From the NCBI RefSeq assembly GCF_009604405.1, contig NZ_WEGK01000005.1, positions 496,001 to 560,000 on the forward strand: a stretch of DNA of 64,000 bases, in the 5' to 3' direction. Shown here piece after piece: positions 29,038 through 39,316 of this stretch (its first letter is position 1; each line of letters opens with the position of its first letter). Origin of the DNA: Nocardia macrotermitis (GTDB lineage Bacteria; Actinomycetota; Actinomycetes; Mycobacteriales; Mycobacteriaceae). The translations under genes and the position numbers were made by a program. The notes under the pieces are model-generated. The model ran no database searches. It saw nothing but the letters and a program-made list of their open reading frames with translations, and was not told where the DNA came from.

Positions 29038-30872
29038 GCCGACGTTCTCGGGGCCGCCGCCGCGGCCGGACCCGGCTACGTGCGGTCCTGTGCCTGATCC
29101 TCGGTGCCACGCTGCTGCTGGGCGCGTGCGCGAATCTGCCGGACTCCTCCGCCCCGCAGGCGCTGGGCACGATCGATCGCCAGACCACCAGCACCGGCCC
29201 CGCAGCGCCGGTACCGGGGCGCGATCCCGATCTGCTGGTGCGTGACTTCCTCACGGCCACCGCCGATCCCACCAACCGGCACGGAGCCGCACGGCTGTAC
29301 CTGACCCCCGCCGCGGCCCTGGCCTGGGACGACACCGCCGGAACCGTGATCGTGGACATGCCGGACACCCTGCATCTGTCCCAGACCTCCGATACCGCGA
29401 CGTACCAGATCCGGGGCCGGAAGGTCGGCGAGTTGAACGCCGACGGCTCGTTCCGCGCCACCGACAAGGCGTACGAGTCGCAGATCAAGATGACCAAGGT
29501 CGGCGACGACTGGCGCATCTCCCAGTTGCCGCCCGAGGTCGTGGTGGCCAAGGACGCGTTCTACAAGACCTATCAACGTGTCCCGCTGTACTTCCCGAAC
29601 AGCGCGGGTACCGCGATGGTGCCCGATCTGCGCTGGATCTACACCACCAAGGAACAGCTCACCCAGCGGATCCTGGCGCTGCTGGCCGGTGGTCCGCAGC
29701 GGCAACTGACCTCGGTGGTCCGCAATCTGCTCGCCGCGCCGGTGACGCTGCACGGCGCGATCACCAAGGCCAACGGTGACACCGCCAACGTCGGGGTCGG
29801 ACTGGGCGGGGTGCGGATGGACTTCTCCGGCGCCGCGGCACTGGATCCGCACGACAAGGAACTGCTGGCCGCGCAGGTGGTGCTGACGCTGGCCGAGGCC
29901 GAGATCCTGGGTCCGTACATGCTGCTGGCGGACGGGAAACCGCTCGATGCCCGATACGCCGACACAGGTTGGTCGATGAACGATGTGCGGGCGGTGAATC
30001 CCGCGTCCGATCAGCACGGCCGGCTCGGTCTGCACGCGCTGCGGGACGGGACGCTGGTCTCGGTGGATCTCGAACAGAACAAGATCGCGCCGGTGCCGGG
30101 CTATTTCGGGACGGTGCGCAATCTGCAGGCGGTCGGTCTGTCCGATGACGGGCAGTTGATCGCCGCGGTCGCCGACAGCGGGCGTCCGGCGCCGTCGCCG
30201 CGCCGCATCCTGGTCATCGGCAGTTACGACGGCACGACCAGATTCCCGGTGGCGGAGGGGAATTCGTTCACCCGGCCGTCGTGGACGCAGGACGGCCGGT
30301 CGGTGTGGACGGTGATCGACGGCAACCGGGTGATCCGCGCGGTGCACGATCCCGACACCGGCAACCTGTCCAAACAGGACGTCGACATCTCCGATCTCAC
30401 TGTGGCACAACCGAACAGCACCGATCCGGTACCCCGGCTGCCGATCACCGAACTGCGGGTCTCGCGGGACGGCGCCCGCGCGGCGATCATCGCCGACGGC
30501 AAGGTGTATCTGGCCCTGGTGGTCCGGCTCCCGGACGGGCGTTACGCGTTGCGGTCGCCGACGCCGGTCGCGGTGAATCTCAGTACCGCGGCGGTATCGA
30601 TCGACTGGTTGTCCCCGGAGCAACTCGTCGTCGCGCGCGAGGGCAGCGTGAACCCGCTGGAATCGGTCTTCATCGACAGCACGAATCTGGAATCGCTGCC
30701 GAGTCAGAATCTGACGCCGCCGGTGCGGGTGGTGACCACCGCGCCGGACAAGCTGTATCTGACCGATGCGCGAGCGATGATGCAGCTGCAATCCAGCGAT
30801 CCCGCCGCGGACCGGTTCTGGCGTGAGGTGCAGGGGCTCGGGGCGAATTCGATCGCGGTGCTGCCGGAATGA
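29034..30872 (+). CDS. lpqB: Lipoprotein LpqB (MtrAB-associated)
   Basis: A 612-residue lipoprotein of the LpqB family. The N-terminus has an Arg-rich n-region, a hydrophobic core and a lipobox LLLGAC with lipidated Cys32. It is followed by a GerMN domain ([19 protein letters not shown]...[15 protein letters not shown]) and a C-terminal beta-propeller-like domain. LpqB modulates MtrB activity in mycobacteria. The ATG overlaps the mtrB stop (ATGA), completing the mtrA-mtrB-lpqB operon. Confidence 0.94.
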   Translation: MSRRSRGRRRGRTRLRAVLCLILGATLLLGACANLPDSSAPQALGTIDRQTTSTGPAAPVPGRDPDLLVRDFLTATADPTNRHGAARLYLTPAAALAWDDTAGTVIVDMPDTLHLSQTSDTATYQIRGRKVGELNADGSFRATDKAYESQIKMTKVGDDWRISQLPPEVVVAKDAFYKTYQRVPLYFPNSAGTAMVPDLRWIYTTKEQLTQRILALLAGGPQRQLTSVVRNLLAAPVTLHGAITKANGDTANVGVGLGGVRMDFSGAAALDPHDKELLAAQVVLTLAEAEILGPYMLLADGKPLDARYADTGWSMNDVRAVNPASDQHGRLGLHALRDGTLVSVDLEQNKIAPVPGYFGTVRNLQAVGLSDDGQLIAAVADSGRPAPSPRRILVIGSYDGTTRFPVAEGNSFTRPSWTQDGRSVWTVIDGNRVIRAVHDPDTGNLSKQDVDISDLTVAQPNSTDPVPRLPITELRVSRDGARAAIIADGKVYLALVVRLPDGRYALRSPTPVAVNLSTAAVSIDWLSPEQLVVAREGSVNPLESVFIDSTNLESLPSQNLTPPVRVVTTAPDKLYLTDARAMMQLQSSDPAADRFWREVQGLGANSIAVLPE

Positions 30873-30988
30873 GCGTCGCCGGTCGTGCTCGGCACCCGGC
30901 GTAGTCCGGTCGTTTCGTTCGCACCCGTTGCACCTGGGCCGATACCGAAGGTGTTGGCGAGTCCGGAAAACGTCGGCAGACTGGGCCG

Positions 30989-31633
30989 ATGCGGATGCTG
31001 CTGGATTTGATCCTGCCGCGCACGTGCGGGGGATGTGGGGTACATGGTGACGTCTGGTGCGCCGGATGCGCGCGCAGTCTGTCCGGTGGACCGGTGCGGG
31101 TGCGCCCGCGCACCGATCCGGGGGTGCCGTGCTGGGCGCTGGGCCGGTACTCCGGCGCGGGCCGCCGGGCGGTGATCGCCGTCAAGGAGCATGGACGACG
31201 AGATCTCGCGCCGCCGCTCGGGTTGGCATTGGCCAGGGGGCTGGCTACACTTCGGGATCCGCGTCGGTCGCTGATCCTGGTTCCGGCACCCACCAGACGG
31301 GCCGCCGCCCGCCGTCGCGGAGGTGATCCGGTCACCCGGGTGGCCCGCATCGCGGCGGGTTTGCTGCACGATTGCCAAGTGGCTTCAGCGCTGCGAATGC
31401 ACCGTGCCGTACGGGATTCGGTGGGCCTGGGTCCCGGGGCGCGCAGAGCCAATCTGCGCGGTCGGATCACAGCTCGCGCCGAGTCCCTGCGCGCTGCCGT
31501 TTCGGCGACGAATGCCGAGGTAGTACTGGTCGACGACGTCCTGACGACGGGTGCCACCGCGGGCGAATCCGTCCGTGCGCTGGCGGCCGCGGGCATCGGC
31601 GTGCGCGCTGTCATGGTGACTTGCGCTGTGTGA
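30989..31633 (+). CDS. ComF-family phosphoribosyltransferase-like protein
   Basis: A 214-residue ComF-like protein. The N-terminus carries a four-cysteine zinc ribbon (CGGCGVHGDVWCAGC, after PRT). The C-terminal half is a type I phosphoribosyltransferase fold with the PRPP-binding motif VVLVDDVLTTGAT and an upstream PAPTRRAAARRRGGDP. Competence ComFC homologues act in DNA uptake in other bacteria; in Actinobacteria the role is unproven. It is 116 bases after lpqB, as Rv3242c is in M. tuberculosis. ATG 30989. Confidence 0.88.
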   Translation: MRMLLDLILPRTCGGCGVHGDVWCAGCARSLSGGPVRVRPRTDPGVPCWALGRYSGAGRRAVIAVKEHGRRDLAPPLGLALARGLATLRDPRRSLILVPAPTRRAAARRRGGDPVTRVARIAAGLLHDCQVASALRMHRAVRDSVGLGPGARRANLRGRITARAESLRAAVSATNAEVVLVDDVLTTGATAGESVRALAAAGIGVRAVMVTCAV

Positions 31634-31886
31634 GTGGGCAAAATTTGCGTGAATACTGGCGGACAGCTCTCCGGCGTAATAGCGTGGCCATCAGAGCGAT
31701 CTGACACCCCGATATCAGAGGTTGGAGGTGGCGCCTCGAGCGACTTTCGTATCGAGTTCTCCGGTGTGTGCAACGAGTCTCGCGACCGCCGCCGTGTCAG
31801 CCATCGCCCGCCGCACGCACCTCTCGATGCGAGTTTGATACCCGCCGCGCACGACTCGTGTGTGCGGCCAGATCCGGGAGGTACGC

Positions 31887-32612
31887 GTGACGACTTCACG
31901 ACCTTCAGTGAAAGAAGCAGATGCCTCGGCCCGCTTCGGTGCGAGCGCTGACTCAGCCGCTTTCGACCGAGCCGAACCCGAGGAACAGCCCAAAGTCCCC
32001 AGTGCCGACGTCGTGGTGAAGGGCCGCAACGTCGAGGTTCCCGATCATTTCCGAATTCATGTGGCGGACAGGCTCTCCCGGCTCGAGCGTTTCGACCCGT
32101 CGATCTATCTGTTCGATGTCGAGCTCTTCCACGAACGTAATCGCCGCCAGCGCAAGAGCTGTCAGCGCGTCGAGATCACCGCACGCGGCAAGGGGCCGAT
32201 CGTGCGCGCGGAAGCCTGTGCGGACAGTTTCTACGCCGCCCTCGAGCAGGCGGCCGACAAGCTGGAGAGCCGCCTGCGTCGCGGTAAGGATCGTCGCCGG
32301 GTGCACTACGGGGAGAAGACGCCCGTGTCGGTGGCCGAGGCGACCGCGGATCTGGGGGATCGATCGCTGGGCCGTCCGATCACCGATGGCGCCGCCTCGG
32401 AGCAGGAGATGGATCCGGACGATTACGCCGGTCCCGGCCATATCGTGCGCACCAAGGTGCACCCCGCCGCCCCGATGTCCGTGGACGACGCGCTGTATCA
32501 GATGGAACTGGTCGGGCACGATTTCTTCCTCTTCCACGATCGTGAGTCCGACCGTCCCTCGGTCGTGTACCGCCGCCATGCCTTCGATTACGGCCTGATC
32601 AGGCTCGCGTAG
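31887..32612 (+). CDS. hpf: Ribosome hibernation-promoting factor, long form
   Basis: A 241-residue long HPF that dimerises 70S ribosomes during stress. The N-terminal HPF/RaiA domain runs from ADVVVKGRNVEVPDHFRIHV to ALEQAADKLESRLRRGKDRRR. The C-terminal dimerisation domain is EMDPDDYAGPGHIVRTKVHPAAPMS to YRRHAFDYGLIRLA. The two are joined by a flexible linker. GTG 31887 is preceded by GGGAGG at five bases. The 250-base leader upstream (31634-31886) shows no gene and probably contains the promoter. In M. tuberculosis the orthologue is next to secA1; here ~10 kb of lipid genes separate them. Confidence 0.93.
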   Translation: MTTSRPSVKEADASARFGASADSAAFDRAEPEEQPKVPSADVVVKGRNVEVPDHFRIHVADRLSRLERFDPSIYLFDVELFHERNRRQRKSCQRVEITARGKGPIVRAEACADSFYAALEQAADKLESRLRRGKDRRRVHYGEKTPVSVAEATADLGDRSLGRPITDGAASEQEMDPDDYAGPGHIVRTKVHPAAPMSVDDALYQMELVGHDFFLFHDRESDRPSVVYRRHAFDYGLIRLA

Positions 32613-32808
32613 AGCCGGGTCCGTACCCTCGGGGCGCTTCCCCCGGGGAGTGGTGGCCAGGGGCCGACGACATCGATGTCGCCGGCCCTTCGGTGTGTCC
32701 GGGACAGAGCGTGCTCGGGGCCGGAGTTTTCTGTGACGCGGTGTATCGATTTTCTTCTTACTTCGGAGTAGGTTCGGGGCCGGGGTGCATCTCTCGAAAG
32801 GAAATCGC

Positions 32809-34101
32809 ATGGCCACCAGCGCAACTCGCCGTGCCGTGATCGTGTCCGGGGTGCGGACGCCGTTCGTGCGGGCGTTCACCGATTACACGCGGATGGATTC
32901 GATCGATCTGGCCGATACCGCGGTCGCCGGGCTGCTGTCCCGGACCGGACTGCCCAAGGCGGCGGTGCAGGCGATCGTGTGGGGCGGGGTGATCCTGCCC
33001 GGCGCCGCACCGAATATCGCGCGGGAGATCGCGTTGGATCTGGACCTGGATCCCGGCTGCGAGGGGCATACGGTGACCCGCGCCTGCGCGTCCGGATTGC
33101 AGGCGGTGACCACGGCGGTCGCCGCGATCGAACGCGGTGAATACGACGTGATGATCGCGGGCGGCAGCGATTCCACCAGCAATGCCGAGGTGAAGTTGCC
33201 GCAGAAGCTGGTGCACGCGGGTGCACCGCTGGCGCTGGGCAAACCCAAGCCGAAGGACTATCTCTCGGCCGTCGCGCAGCTCGCGCCGTTCACCGATCTC
33301 CTACCGCGGCGGCCGAAGATCGCCGAGCGCACCACCGGTGAGGTGATGGGGGAGTCGGCGGAGAAGATGGCGGCCATCCACGGCGTCGGTCGTGCGGCCC
33401 AGGACGAGTTCGCGGCGCGGTCGCATCACCGTGCCGCCGCGGCCATCGACTCCGGCCGATTCGACGACGAAGTGCTGGATGTCCTTACGCCGGAAGGTAA
33501 GACGGTCACCCGCGACGGTCTGGTGCGCGCGAACACCAGTGTCGAGAAGCTGGCCACCCTCCAGCCGGTGTTCGCGAAGAACGGCACGGTCACCGCGGGC
33601 AATGCCAGCCCGCTCACCGACGGCGCGTCCGCGGTGCTGCTGATGAGCGAGGATGCCGCGCGCGCACTGGGTTTCACGCCGCTCGCGGCATTCCGGTCGT
33701 GGAGTTACGTCAGCGTGGATCCGCGCGATCAGGTGCTGATCGGTCCGGCCATCTCGATGCCGCGGGCGTTGGACAAGGCCGGAATAGCCCTGGGCGATGT
33801 GGATTTCGTCGATATTCACGAGGCCTTCGCCGCGCAGACGCTCTCGGTGCTGGCGGCCCTGGCCAGTGAGGACTGGGCCAAGACGCGGCTCGATCGGGAT
33901 ACCGCGGTCGGCGAGATCGATCCGGACACGCTGAATGTGCACGGTGGATCGGTGTCCCTCGGACATCCCTTCGGTGCGACCGGTGCCCGCATGGTGACCA
34001 CGATGGCGAACGAACTCGCGCGCTCGGACAAAAGCTTCGCGCTGCTGGGTATCTGCGCGGCCGGCGGGATCGGGGCCTCGGCCGTACTCGAGCGGGTGTA
34101 A
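32809..34101 (+). CDS. Acetyl-CoA C-acyltransferase (thiolase, FadI/FadA type)
   Basis: A 430-residue thiolase for the last step of fatty acid beta-oxidation or the reverse condensation. Catalytic residues are visible: the nucleophilic Cys in TRACASGLQAVTT, the His in DIHEAFAAQTL, the GGSVSLGHPFGATGARM block, and the second Cys in LGICAAGGIGAS. The length and the long loop after CASG (DYLSAVAQLAPFTDLLPRRPKIAERTTGEVMGESAEKM in its usual place) fit the FadI subgroup. ATG 32809 has AAAGGA just upstream. It stands alone, with a hairpin after the stop; no partner hydratase-dehydrogenase gene is adjacent. Confidence 0.93.
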   Translation: MATSATRRAVIVSGVRTPFVRAFTDYTRMDSIDLADTAVAGLLSRTGLPKAAVQAIVWGGVILPGAAPNIAREIALDLDLDPGCEGHTVTRACASGLQAVTTAVAAIERGEYDVMIAGGSDSTSNAEVKLPQKLVHAGAPLALGKPKPKDYLSAVAQLAPFTDLLPRRPKIAERTTGEVMGESAEKMAAIHGVGRAAQDEFAARSHHRAAAAIDSGRFDDEVLDVLTPEGKTVTRDGLVRANTSVEKLATLQPVFAKNGTVTAGNASPLTDGASAVLLMSEDAARALGFTPLAAFRSWSYVSVDPRDQVLIGPAISMPRALDKAGIALGDVDFVDIHEAFAAQTLSVLAALASEDWAKTRLDRDTAVGEIDPDTLNVHGGSVSLGHPFGATGARMVTTMANELARSDKSFALLGICAAGGIGASAVLERV

Positions 34102-34106
34102 CCGGA

Positions 34107-34138
34107 CGAGGCCGCGCACTTTCGGGTGCCCGGCCTCG
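34107..34138 (+). terminator. Hairpin after the thiolase gene
   Basis: CGAGGCCG (34107-34114) pairs with CGGCCTCG (34131-34138), continued by GCAC/GTGC inside. It starts six bases after the stop and lies between convergent genes, so it may also serve bluB. Confidence 0.65.
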
Positions 34139-34184
34139 CATCGTTCGCTTCTCCGTGCGGAAAGTCCTTGGGGGGCAGCGATAT

Positions 34185-34829
34185 TCAGACGGACGAGTCC
34201 GGAGCGAACTTCTCCCAGTGCACGGCCTCGCGCAGCGGGCGGCGCTCGCGCCAGCCGAAACGTTCCAGATCGGGAGTCTCCTGGAATTCGTGCACCGCGC
34301 CGACGCACAGCCAGGCGACCGGGCGGATGCCGGGCGGAAGATCGATGAGTTCGGTGAGGAAGGGCGCGTCGTAGAAACTGACCCACCCGACGCCCACGCC
34401 CTCGGCGGTCGCGGCCAGCCACAGGTTCTGGATCGCGAGAATCGTGGAGTAGAGCCCGGTCTCGGGGACTGTCGCCCGGCCCAGGATGTGCGGGCCGCCC
34501 CGGCTGTCGTCGTGGGTGACCACGATGCCGGTGCCGCTCTCGGTGATGCCCTCGATCTTGATCGGTTCGAAGGTTCGCGCGCGCTCCGGCGGTAGCGACT
34601 CCCCGAACTCGACGCGCTTGTCCGCGACGTGCGCGGCGAAACGGGTCAGCGTGTCCGGATCACGGACGACGATGAAGTCCCACGGCTGCGAATTGCCGAC
34701 GCTCGGCGCGCGATGAGCCGCATCGAGGATCCGCATCAGGGTGTCGTCGTCGAGGACCTCCCCGGTGAACTCGGCCCGCACATCGCGCCGCCTCCGGATC
34801 ACTTCGTAAATGTCGTGCTCAGTAACCAC
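34185..34829 (-). CDS. bluB: 5,6-Dimethylbenzimidazole synthase BluB
   Basis: A 214-residue nitroreductase-fold flavoprotein that cleaves FMN to make the lower ligand of vitamin B12. BluB-type marks are the N-terminal RRRRDVRAEF, RAPSVGNSQPWDFIVVRD, and GVGWVSFYD near the C-terminus, all more like BluB than ordinary nitroreductases. GTG 34829 is chosen because the conserved N-terminus begins immediately; the longer frame is unrelated. No cobalamin genes are nearby. Convergent with the thiolase. Confidence 0.85.
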   Translation of the reverse strand: MVTEHDIYEVIRRRRDVRAEFTGEVLDDDTLMRILDAAHRAPSVGNSQPWDFIVVRDPDTLTRFAAHVADKRVEFGESLPPERARTFEPIKIEGITESGTGIVVTHDDSRGGPHILGRATVPETGLYSTILAIQNLWLAATAEGVGVGWVSFYDAPFLTELIDLPPGIRPVAWLCVGAVHEFQETPDLERFGWRERRPLREAVHWEKFAPDSSV

Positions 34830-35044
34830 ACCATCGCCAATCTCGCCGACACCTGTCCAAACAGCACAAGTCAACCAGAGACGAGAAATCCCACTGCGCC
34901 AAACCCTTGCCGAACGCAGCACGGTCGCCGCGACCTGTCCGCGGAAGTACCCGCTTCGCACGAACGCCCTGCTCGGAAGATTACCGAGCAGGGCGAATCG
35001 CGGACGTCATCGGCGTTCATGCGAGATTGTCTTGCCATGGGCGA

Positions 35045-35170
35045 CAACTGATTTCGGGAGAACATGGGTACCTCCCGGGTACGCCCGAAACTCGACCCTG
35101 CTCTCAACTGTCGGCCCGACGCGAATGTCTCCCCGTGCTCAACGGCCCGCTGAAGTCGCGGGGAGGCGGG
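35045..35170 (+). repeat. Dispersed intergenic repeat A, copy 2
   Basis: This copy aligns with 14329-14454 (CAACTGATTTCG..., ACATGGGTA, CGGCCCGA, GCTGAAGTCGCGG). The last ten codons of the desaturase lie within it, so the element appears to have replaced or extended the gene's original 3' end. The wider gap 34830-35138 shows no other gene. Confidence 0.6.
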
Positions 35171-36416
35171 CAGGCACCGCGCGGCGGGCTTCGGCGATGC
35201 GCTTGCGGCCCTGCTTCAGGGCGGTGCGCAGACCGCGTCGGCGGCCGGTGATCGGATCGATCTCGGCGACGCCGCCGAAGGCGCGTTCGGAGCGGGTCTC
35301 GGGGGCGTCGTCGGTGGAACGGCGCAGGTACTTGTTCGGCAGCGAGAGCTTGATGATGGTGCGCCACGACTTGCCGTACTGCACCGGCATCGAACCGGTG
35401 GTGTAGGGCAGATCGTATTTGTCGCACAGCGCGCGCACCCGCACCGCGATCGAGGCGAGCCGGTTGCTCGGCAGATCCGGGAACAGGTGGTGCTCGATCT
35501 GGTGTGAGAGGTTACCGGTCATGAAATGCAGGACCGGGCCGCCGGAGATGTTGGCGCTGCCCAGCATCTGGCGCAGATACCATTCGCCCTGGGTCTCGCC
35601 GTCGATATCGGCCTTGGTGAATTTCTCGGCGCCGTCGGGGAAGTGGCCGCAGAAGATCACCGCGTTGGTCCAGACATTGCGGATGATATTGGCGACGACA
35701 TTGGCCGAGAGCGTGGACAGGAACGCCGGACCGGTCAGCAGCGGGAAGATCACGTAATCCTTCGCGACCTGTTTGCCGACCTTCTTCAGCACCAGGCGGC
35801 GATCCTCCTCGAATTGCAGGCGCTCGGGGCTGTCGGCGTCCCACTTCTTCTTGGCGACCTTACCCAGTTCCAGATGCTGGATCGCGACGCCGTATTCGAA
35901 GAACATCTGCAACAGCAGGTTGTACACCGGCTGCCCGAGATAGAACGGCGACCACCGCTGATCGCGCGTGACGCGCAGCAGGCCGTAGCCGATGTCGTCG
36001 TCCATGCCCAGCACGTTGGTGTACTTGTGGTGCAGGAAATTGTGCGTGATCTTCCAGTGCGCGGACGGGCCCACATTGTCCCATTCCCACGCCGCCGAGT
36101 GGATTTCCGGATCGTTCATCCAGTCCCACTGGCCGTGCATGACATTGTGGCCGATCTCCATGTTCTCGATGATCTTGGCCGTGCCCAGCAGGGCCACCCC
36201 GGCCAGCCACGCGGGCGGCAGGAAGCCCGCGAACAACACCGCACGCCCGCTGATCTCGAGCGCACGCTGGAGCCGGATCACATTGCGGATGTAGCGGGCA
36301 TCGCGCTGTCCACGGGAGGCTTCGATTTCACGCCGGATGGTATCCAGCTCGACACCGATTGCTTCGACATCCTCCGGGGTGAGGTGCGCGTATTCCTTGA
36401 CATCCGAGATCGCCAT
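35139..36416 (-). CDS. desA3: Fatty acid desaturase, DesA3 type (first copy)
   Basis: A 425-residue membrane desaturase that puts a cis-9 double bond in stearoyl-CoA (mycobacterial DesA3). The three histidine boxes are present: GHNVMHGQ, THNFLHHKY and HQIEHHLFPDLPSNR. Membrane segments surround the first two. The C-terminus is Arg-rich and ends inside repeat A. ATG 36416 is exactly seven bases from TAGTGT, a good -10 hexamer, so the message may be leaderless. A 19-bp box 19-37 bases upstream is shared with the reductase gene, its electron donor. Confidence 0.92.
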   Translation of the reverse strand: MAISDVKEYAHLTPEDVEAIGVELDTIRREIEASRGQRDARYIRNVIRLQRALEISGRAVLFAGFLPPAWLAGVALLGTAKIIENMEIGHNVMHGQWDWMNDPEIHSAAWEWDNVGPSAHWKITHNFLHHKYTNVLGMDDDIGYGLLRVTRDQRWSPFYLGQPVYNLLLQMFFEYGVAIQHLELGKVAKKKWDADSPERLQFEEDRRLVLKKVGKQVAKDYVIFPLLTGPAFLSTLSANVVANIIRNVWTNAVIFCGHFPDGAEKFTKADIDGETQGEWYLRQMLGSANISGGPVLHFMTGNLSHQIEHHLFPDLPSNRLASIAVRVRALCDKYDLPYTTGSMPVQYGKSWRTIIKLSLPNKYLRRSTDDAPETRSERAFGGVAEIDPITGRRRGLRTALKQGRKRIAEARRAVPARLPATSAGR

Positions 36417-36423
36417 GCGGGTT

Positions 36424-36453
36424 ACACTACCGTAGGTTACGGGTCCGTAGGTT
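36424..36453 (-). promoter_or_regulatory. Promoter and shared box upstream of desA3
   Basis: The box GGTTACGG-N3-CGTAGGTT (plus-strand reading, 36435-36453) also occurs at 39317-39335 before the reductase. A candidate -10, TAGTGT on the minus strand (36424-36429), places the start site on the ATG itself. Within this copy AACCTACGG occurs twice, 15 bases apart, as a direct repeat. Confidence 0.55.
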
Positions 36454-36513
36454 GTCTCGGGATCGATTCACAACTGTGGCGTACGCCGCATTGTGAATGT
36501 GACCAGGATATGC

Positions 36514-38010
36514 TTAACGGTCCCGTCGCGACCGCTGCCGACGGCGTACCCGCCACAGCGCCCGCTCCCGCAACGCGCGCCGCCGCAACTGCCGCCGCTC
36601 CTCGCGCGCCTTGTCCTGGAGAACCTGGGTGGCCTCGCGCAATGCCTGTTGCTCCTGGCGCGCTTTGTCCTGCCACGCCTGGGTTGCTTCGAGCAATGCC
36701 TGTTGTTCCTGGCGGGCTTTGTCCTGCAGTGCGAGTTTGGCTTCGCGCAGGGCCTGTTTCTCCTGCCGGGCGCGCTCCCGCAATGCCACCTTCGCCTCGG
36801 CCATCGCCGATCGCAGACCGCGACGTTCACCGGTTTCGGGATCGATACGGGTTTCCGCGCTGGGCCAGTGCCGGGACAGCGCCGCGAATTTGCGTTCGGA
36901 CGAGGTTTCCGGGGCGTCGTCGGCGGTGCGGCGCAGATATCGGTCCGGCAGCGCCAGCTTGTGAATGGTCCGGAAGGCCAGCAGATACTGTTTGCCCAGC
37001 GAACCGGTGGTATACGGCAGATCGTATTTGTCGCAGAGTTCGCGCACCTGGACCGAGATCTCCGGATAGCGGCTGCTCGGAATGTCCGGGAACAGATGAT
37101 GTTCGATCTGGTAGCACAGGTTGCCGCTCATGAACGCCATCGCCGGGCCCGCGGTGAAATTCGCGCTGCCCAGCATCTGCCGCAGATACCATTCGCCGCG
37201 GGTCTCGCTCGCGAACTGCTCCTCGGTGAATTTCTCCGCGCCGTCCGGGAAGTGGCCGCAGAAGATCACCGCGTACGCCCACAGATTGCGCAGCAGATTC
37301 GCGGTGGCATTGGCCTGCATGGTGCGTTTCCAGCCCGGGCCGCTCAACGCGGGATAGAACACGAAATCCTTGGCCACCTGCCGACCGGCCTTGCGCGCGA
37401 ACGCCTTGTTCGGCTCGGACAGCACCTGCATGGGCGGAACGCCCAGCTGTTCCTTCTCCGCCTTCAGGTCGTGCAGTGCGATACCCCACTCGAAGGTCGC
37501 GGCCAGCACCAGATTCGCCAGCGGCTGGATCAGGTGGATCGGCCGCCACTGCTCGTCGCGGGTCATGCGCAGGATGCCGAAACCCAGGTCGTCGTCCTTA
37601 CCCAGCACATTGGTGTAGGTGTGGTGCGAGTAGTTGTGCGCGCGCTTCCACTGTCCGGAGGTGCCCGTCATATCCCACTCCCAGGTGGTGGAGTGGACCT
37701 CCGGGTCGTTCATCCAGTCCCATTGCCCGTGGCTGATGTTGTGCCCGAGCTCCATGTTCTCGATGATCTTGGCAATCGTCAGCAAGGCCGTACCGGCCAG
37801 CCACGCCGTGCGCCGTTTACCGGCGAACAGGGTGACCCGTCCGGCGGTCTCCAGGATGCGCTGGGCGCGAATGGACCGCCGGATGTATTTCGCGTCGTTC
37901 TCGCCCAGCGATGATTCGACGGCGCGCCGGATGCTGTCGAGCTCCTGTCCCAGGGTCTCGATATCCGTTTCCGTCAGATGAGCGAACGCCTTGATATCGG
38001 TGATTGCCAC
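36514..38010 (-). CDS. Fatty acid desaturase, DesA3-like paralogue with coiled C-terminal tail
   Basis: A 498-residue paralogue of the adjacent desaturase. The three histidine boxes are GHNISHGQ, AHNYSHHTY and YQIEHHLFPDIPSSR. The first ~400 residues align along the whole first copy. After ERRGLRSAMAEAKVALR, about 85 residues form repeats of an 'ARQEQQALxEAxxxxQDK' unit (four near-copies, ~18-residue period), predicted as a charged coiled coil, ending in a basic RRRALRERALWRVRRRQRSRRDR-like tail. Start is GTG 38010. Tandem duplication of an ancestral gene is likely, with the tail acquired afterwards. It has no copy of the shared upstream box. Confidence 0.88.
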   Translation of the reverse strand: MAITDIKAFAHLTETDIETLGQELDSIRRAVESSLGENDAKYIRRSIRAQRILETAGRVTLFAGKRRTAWLAGTALLTIAKIIENMELGHNISHGQWDWMNDPEVHSTTWEWDMTGTSGQWKRAHNYSHHTYTNVLGKDDDLGFGILRMTRDEQWRPIHLIQPLANLVLAATFEWGIALHDLKAEKEQLGVPPMQVLSEPNKAFARKAGRQVAKDFVFYPALSGPGWKRTMQANATANLLRNLWAYAVIFCGHFPDGAEKFTEEQFASETRGEWYLRQMLGSANFTAGPAMAFMSGNLCYQIEHHLFPDIPSSRYPEISVQVRELCDKYDLPYTTGSLGKQYLLAFRTIHKLALPDRYLRRTADDAPETSSERKFAALSRHWPSAETRIDPETGERRGLRSAMAEAKVALRERARQEKQALREAKLALQDKARQEQQALLEATQAWQDKARQEQQALREATQVLQDKAREERRQLRRRALRERALWRVRRRQRSRRDR

Positions 38011-38106
38011 TGTGCTGAGTTGCCTCGATTCGCTCCACGCGTCAGGGGTGGGGGTGCGCGGTGCACCGGGATGCCACCGAGGGTATCGGGTTTCGGTGAA
38101 TAGTGT

Positions 38107-39276
38107 TCACACGTCCAGTGTGCAGTCCCCGGCGGCCGCGGAAATACAGGTCTGGATCTTCTCCCCGGCCTGGTGTTCGGTGCCGTTGCGCAGGTCACGC
38201 GCGTGGCCGTCGGTGATGGTGACCACGCAGGTCTGGCAGATGCCCATCCGGCAGCCGAACGGCATCTGCACGCCCGCGTCCTCACCGGCCTGCATCAGCG
38301 TGGTGGCGCCGTCGATCGCGACGGTGCGGCCGCTGCGGGCGAAGGTGACCGTGCCGCCCTCGCCGACCGCGGAACGTTCCACCTCGAATCGCTCGACATG
38401 CAGATTGTCGCTGACATCCGCTGCGGCCCAGTGACTTTCGATGTCGTTGAGCATCTGGAGCGGGCCGCACGCCCAGGTCTGCCGCTCGCGCCAGTCCGGG
38501 TACAGCTCGTCCAGGGAGGTGAGATCGAACTTGCCCTGTTCGCCGGTCAGGTTGACGTGCGAGGTGAAGCTCGGGTGCGCGTCGTGCATGCGGCGCAGTT
38601 CCTCGCCGAACATCACGTCCTCGGTGGTGCGGGCGGAATGGATGTGCACCACGTCGGGTACCGCGCCGCGCCGGTCCATCGTGCGCAACATCGCCATCAC
38701 CGGGGTGATGCCGCTGCCCGCGGTGAGGAACAACACCTTCGCCGGGGGCGGCTCGGGAAGTACGAATCCGCCCTGCGGCGCGGCCAGCCGCACGATCGTG
38801 CCCTCGGGCACGCCGTTGACCAGATGGCTGGACAGGAACCCCTCCGGCATCGCCTTGACCGCGATGGAGATCACCCGTTGCGAGTTCTTCCCGCCCTCGG
38901 TATCGCTCCAGTCGGGCGGCGAGGTCAGCGAGTAGGAACGCCAGTGCCAGCGGCCCTCGATCAGGACGCCGATGCCGATGTACTGGCCGGGGGTGAACTT
39001 GAAGTCGAATCCCCAGCCCGGCTTGATCACCAGGGTGACCGCGTCCGCGGTCTCCTTGCGCACATCAACGATGCGGCCGCGCAGCTCGCGCGCGGACCAC
39101 AGCGGGTTGATCAGGTGCAGATAGTCGTCCGGCAGCAGCGGCGTCGTGACGCGGGCGGCCACGCCACGCAACGCGTTGAGCCGGGTGCGTCCGGCCATCT
39201 TCGCCTCGGCGACCGGGGCCTCCAGCCATGCCCGAACGCCCTGTACCGATTTCGAGACCATCGTGCGAATGCTCAT
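38107..39276 (-). CDS. Ferredoxin-NADP-type reductase, electron donor to the desaturase (Rv3230c-like)
   Basis: A ~389-residue oxidoreductase with FAD- and NADPH-binding domains followed by a plant-type [2Fe-2S] ferredoxin domain. FAD binding: [12 protein letters not shown](P) binding: [19 protein letters not shown] and TWACGPLQM; cluster ligands: [12 protein letters not shown] and a later IQTCIS. In M. tuberculosis Rv3230c passes electrons to DesA3. The open frame also has ATG 39303, 39276 and 39261; 39276 (MSIRTM) is chosen, but 39303 lies six bases from a predicted start site and could be used. The gene sits directly upstream of the two desaturases on the same strand, so the three likely act together. 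Confidence 0.9.
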   Translation of the reverse strand: MSIRTMVSKSVQGVRAWLEAPVAEAKMAGRTRLNALRGVAARVTTPLLPDDYLHLINPLWSARELRGRIVDVRKETADAVTLVIKPGWGFDFKFTPGQYIGIGVLIEGRWHWRSYSLTSPPDWSDTEGGKNSQRVISIAVKAMPEGFLSSHLVNGVPEGTIVRLAAPQGGFVLPEPPPAKVLFLTAGSGITPVMAMLRTMDRRGAVPDVVHIHSARTTEDVMFGEELRRMHDAHPSFTSHVNLTGEQGKFDLTSLDELYPDWRERQTWACGPLQMLNDIESHWAAADVSDNLHVERFEVERSAVGEGGTVTFARSGRTVAIDGATTLMQAGEDAGVQMPFGCRMGICQTCVVTITDGHARDLRNGTEHQAGEKIQTCISAAAGDCTLDV

Positions 39277-39316
39277 TTCCCTGTGATCAATGGTGCGACG
39301 CATCTGTCGCAGGCAA

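Noticed and set aside
32759..32770. Small palindrome TACTTCGGAGTA upstream of the thiolase
   Set aside because: Only 4-bp arms around a TCGG loop; too short to claim as an operator without other support.
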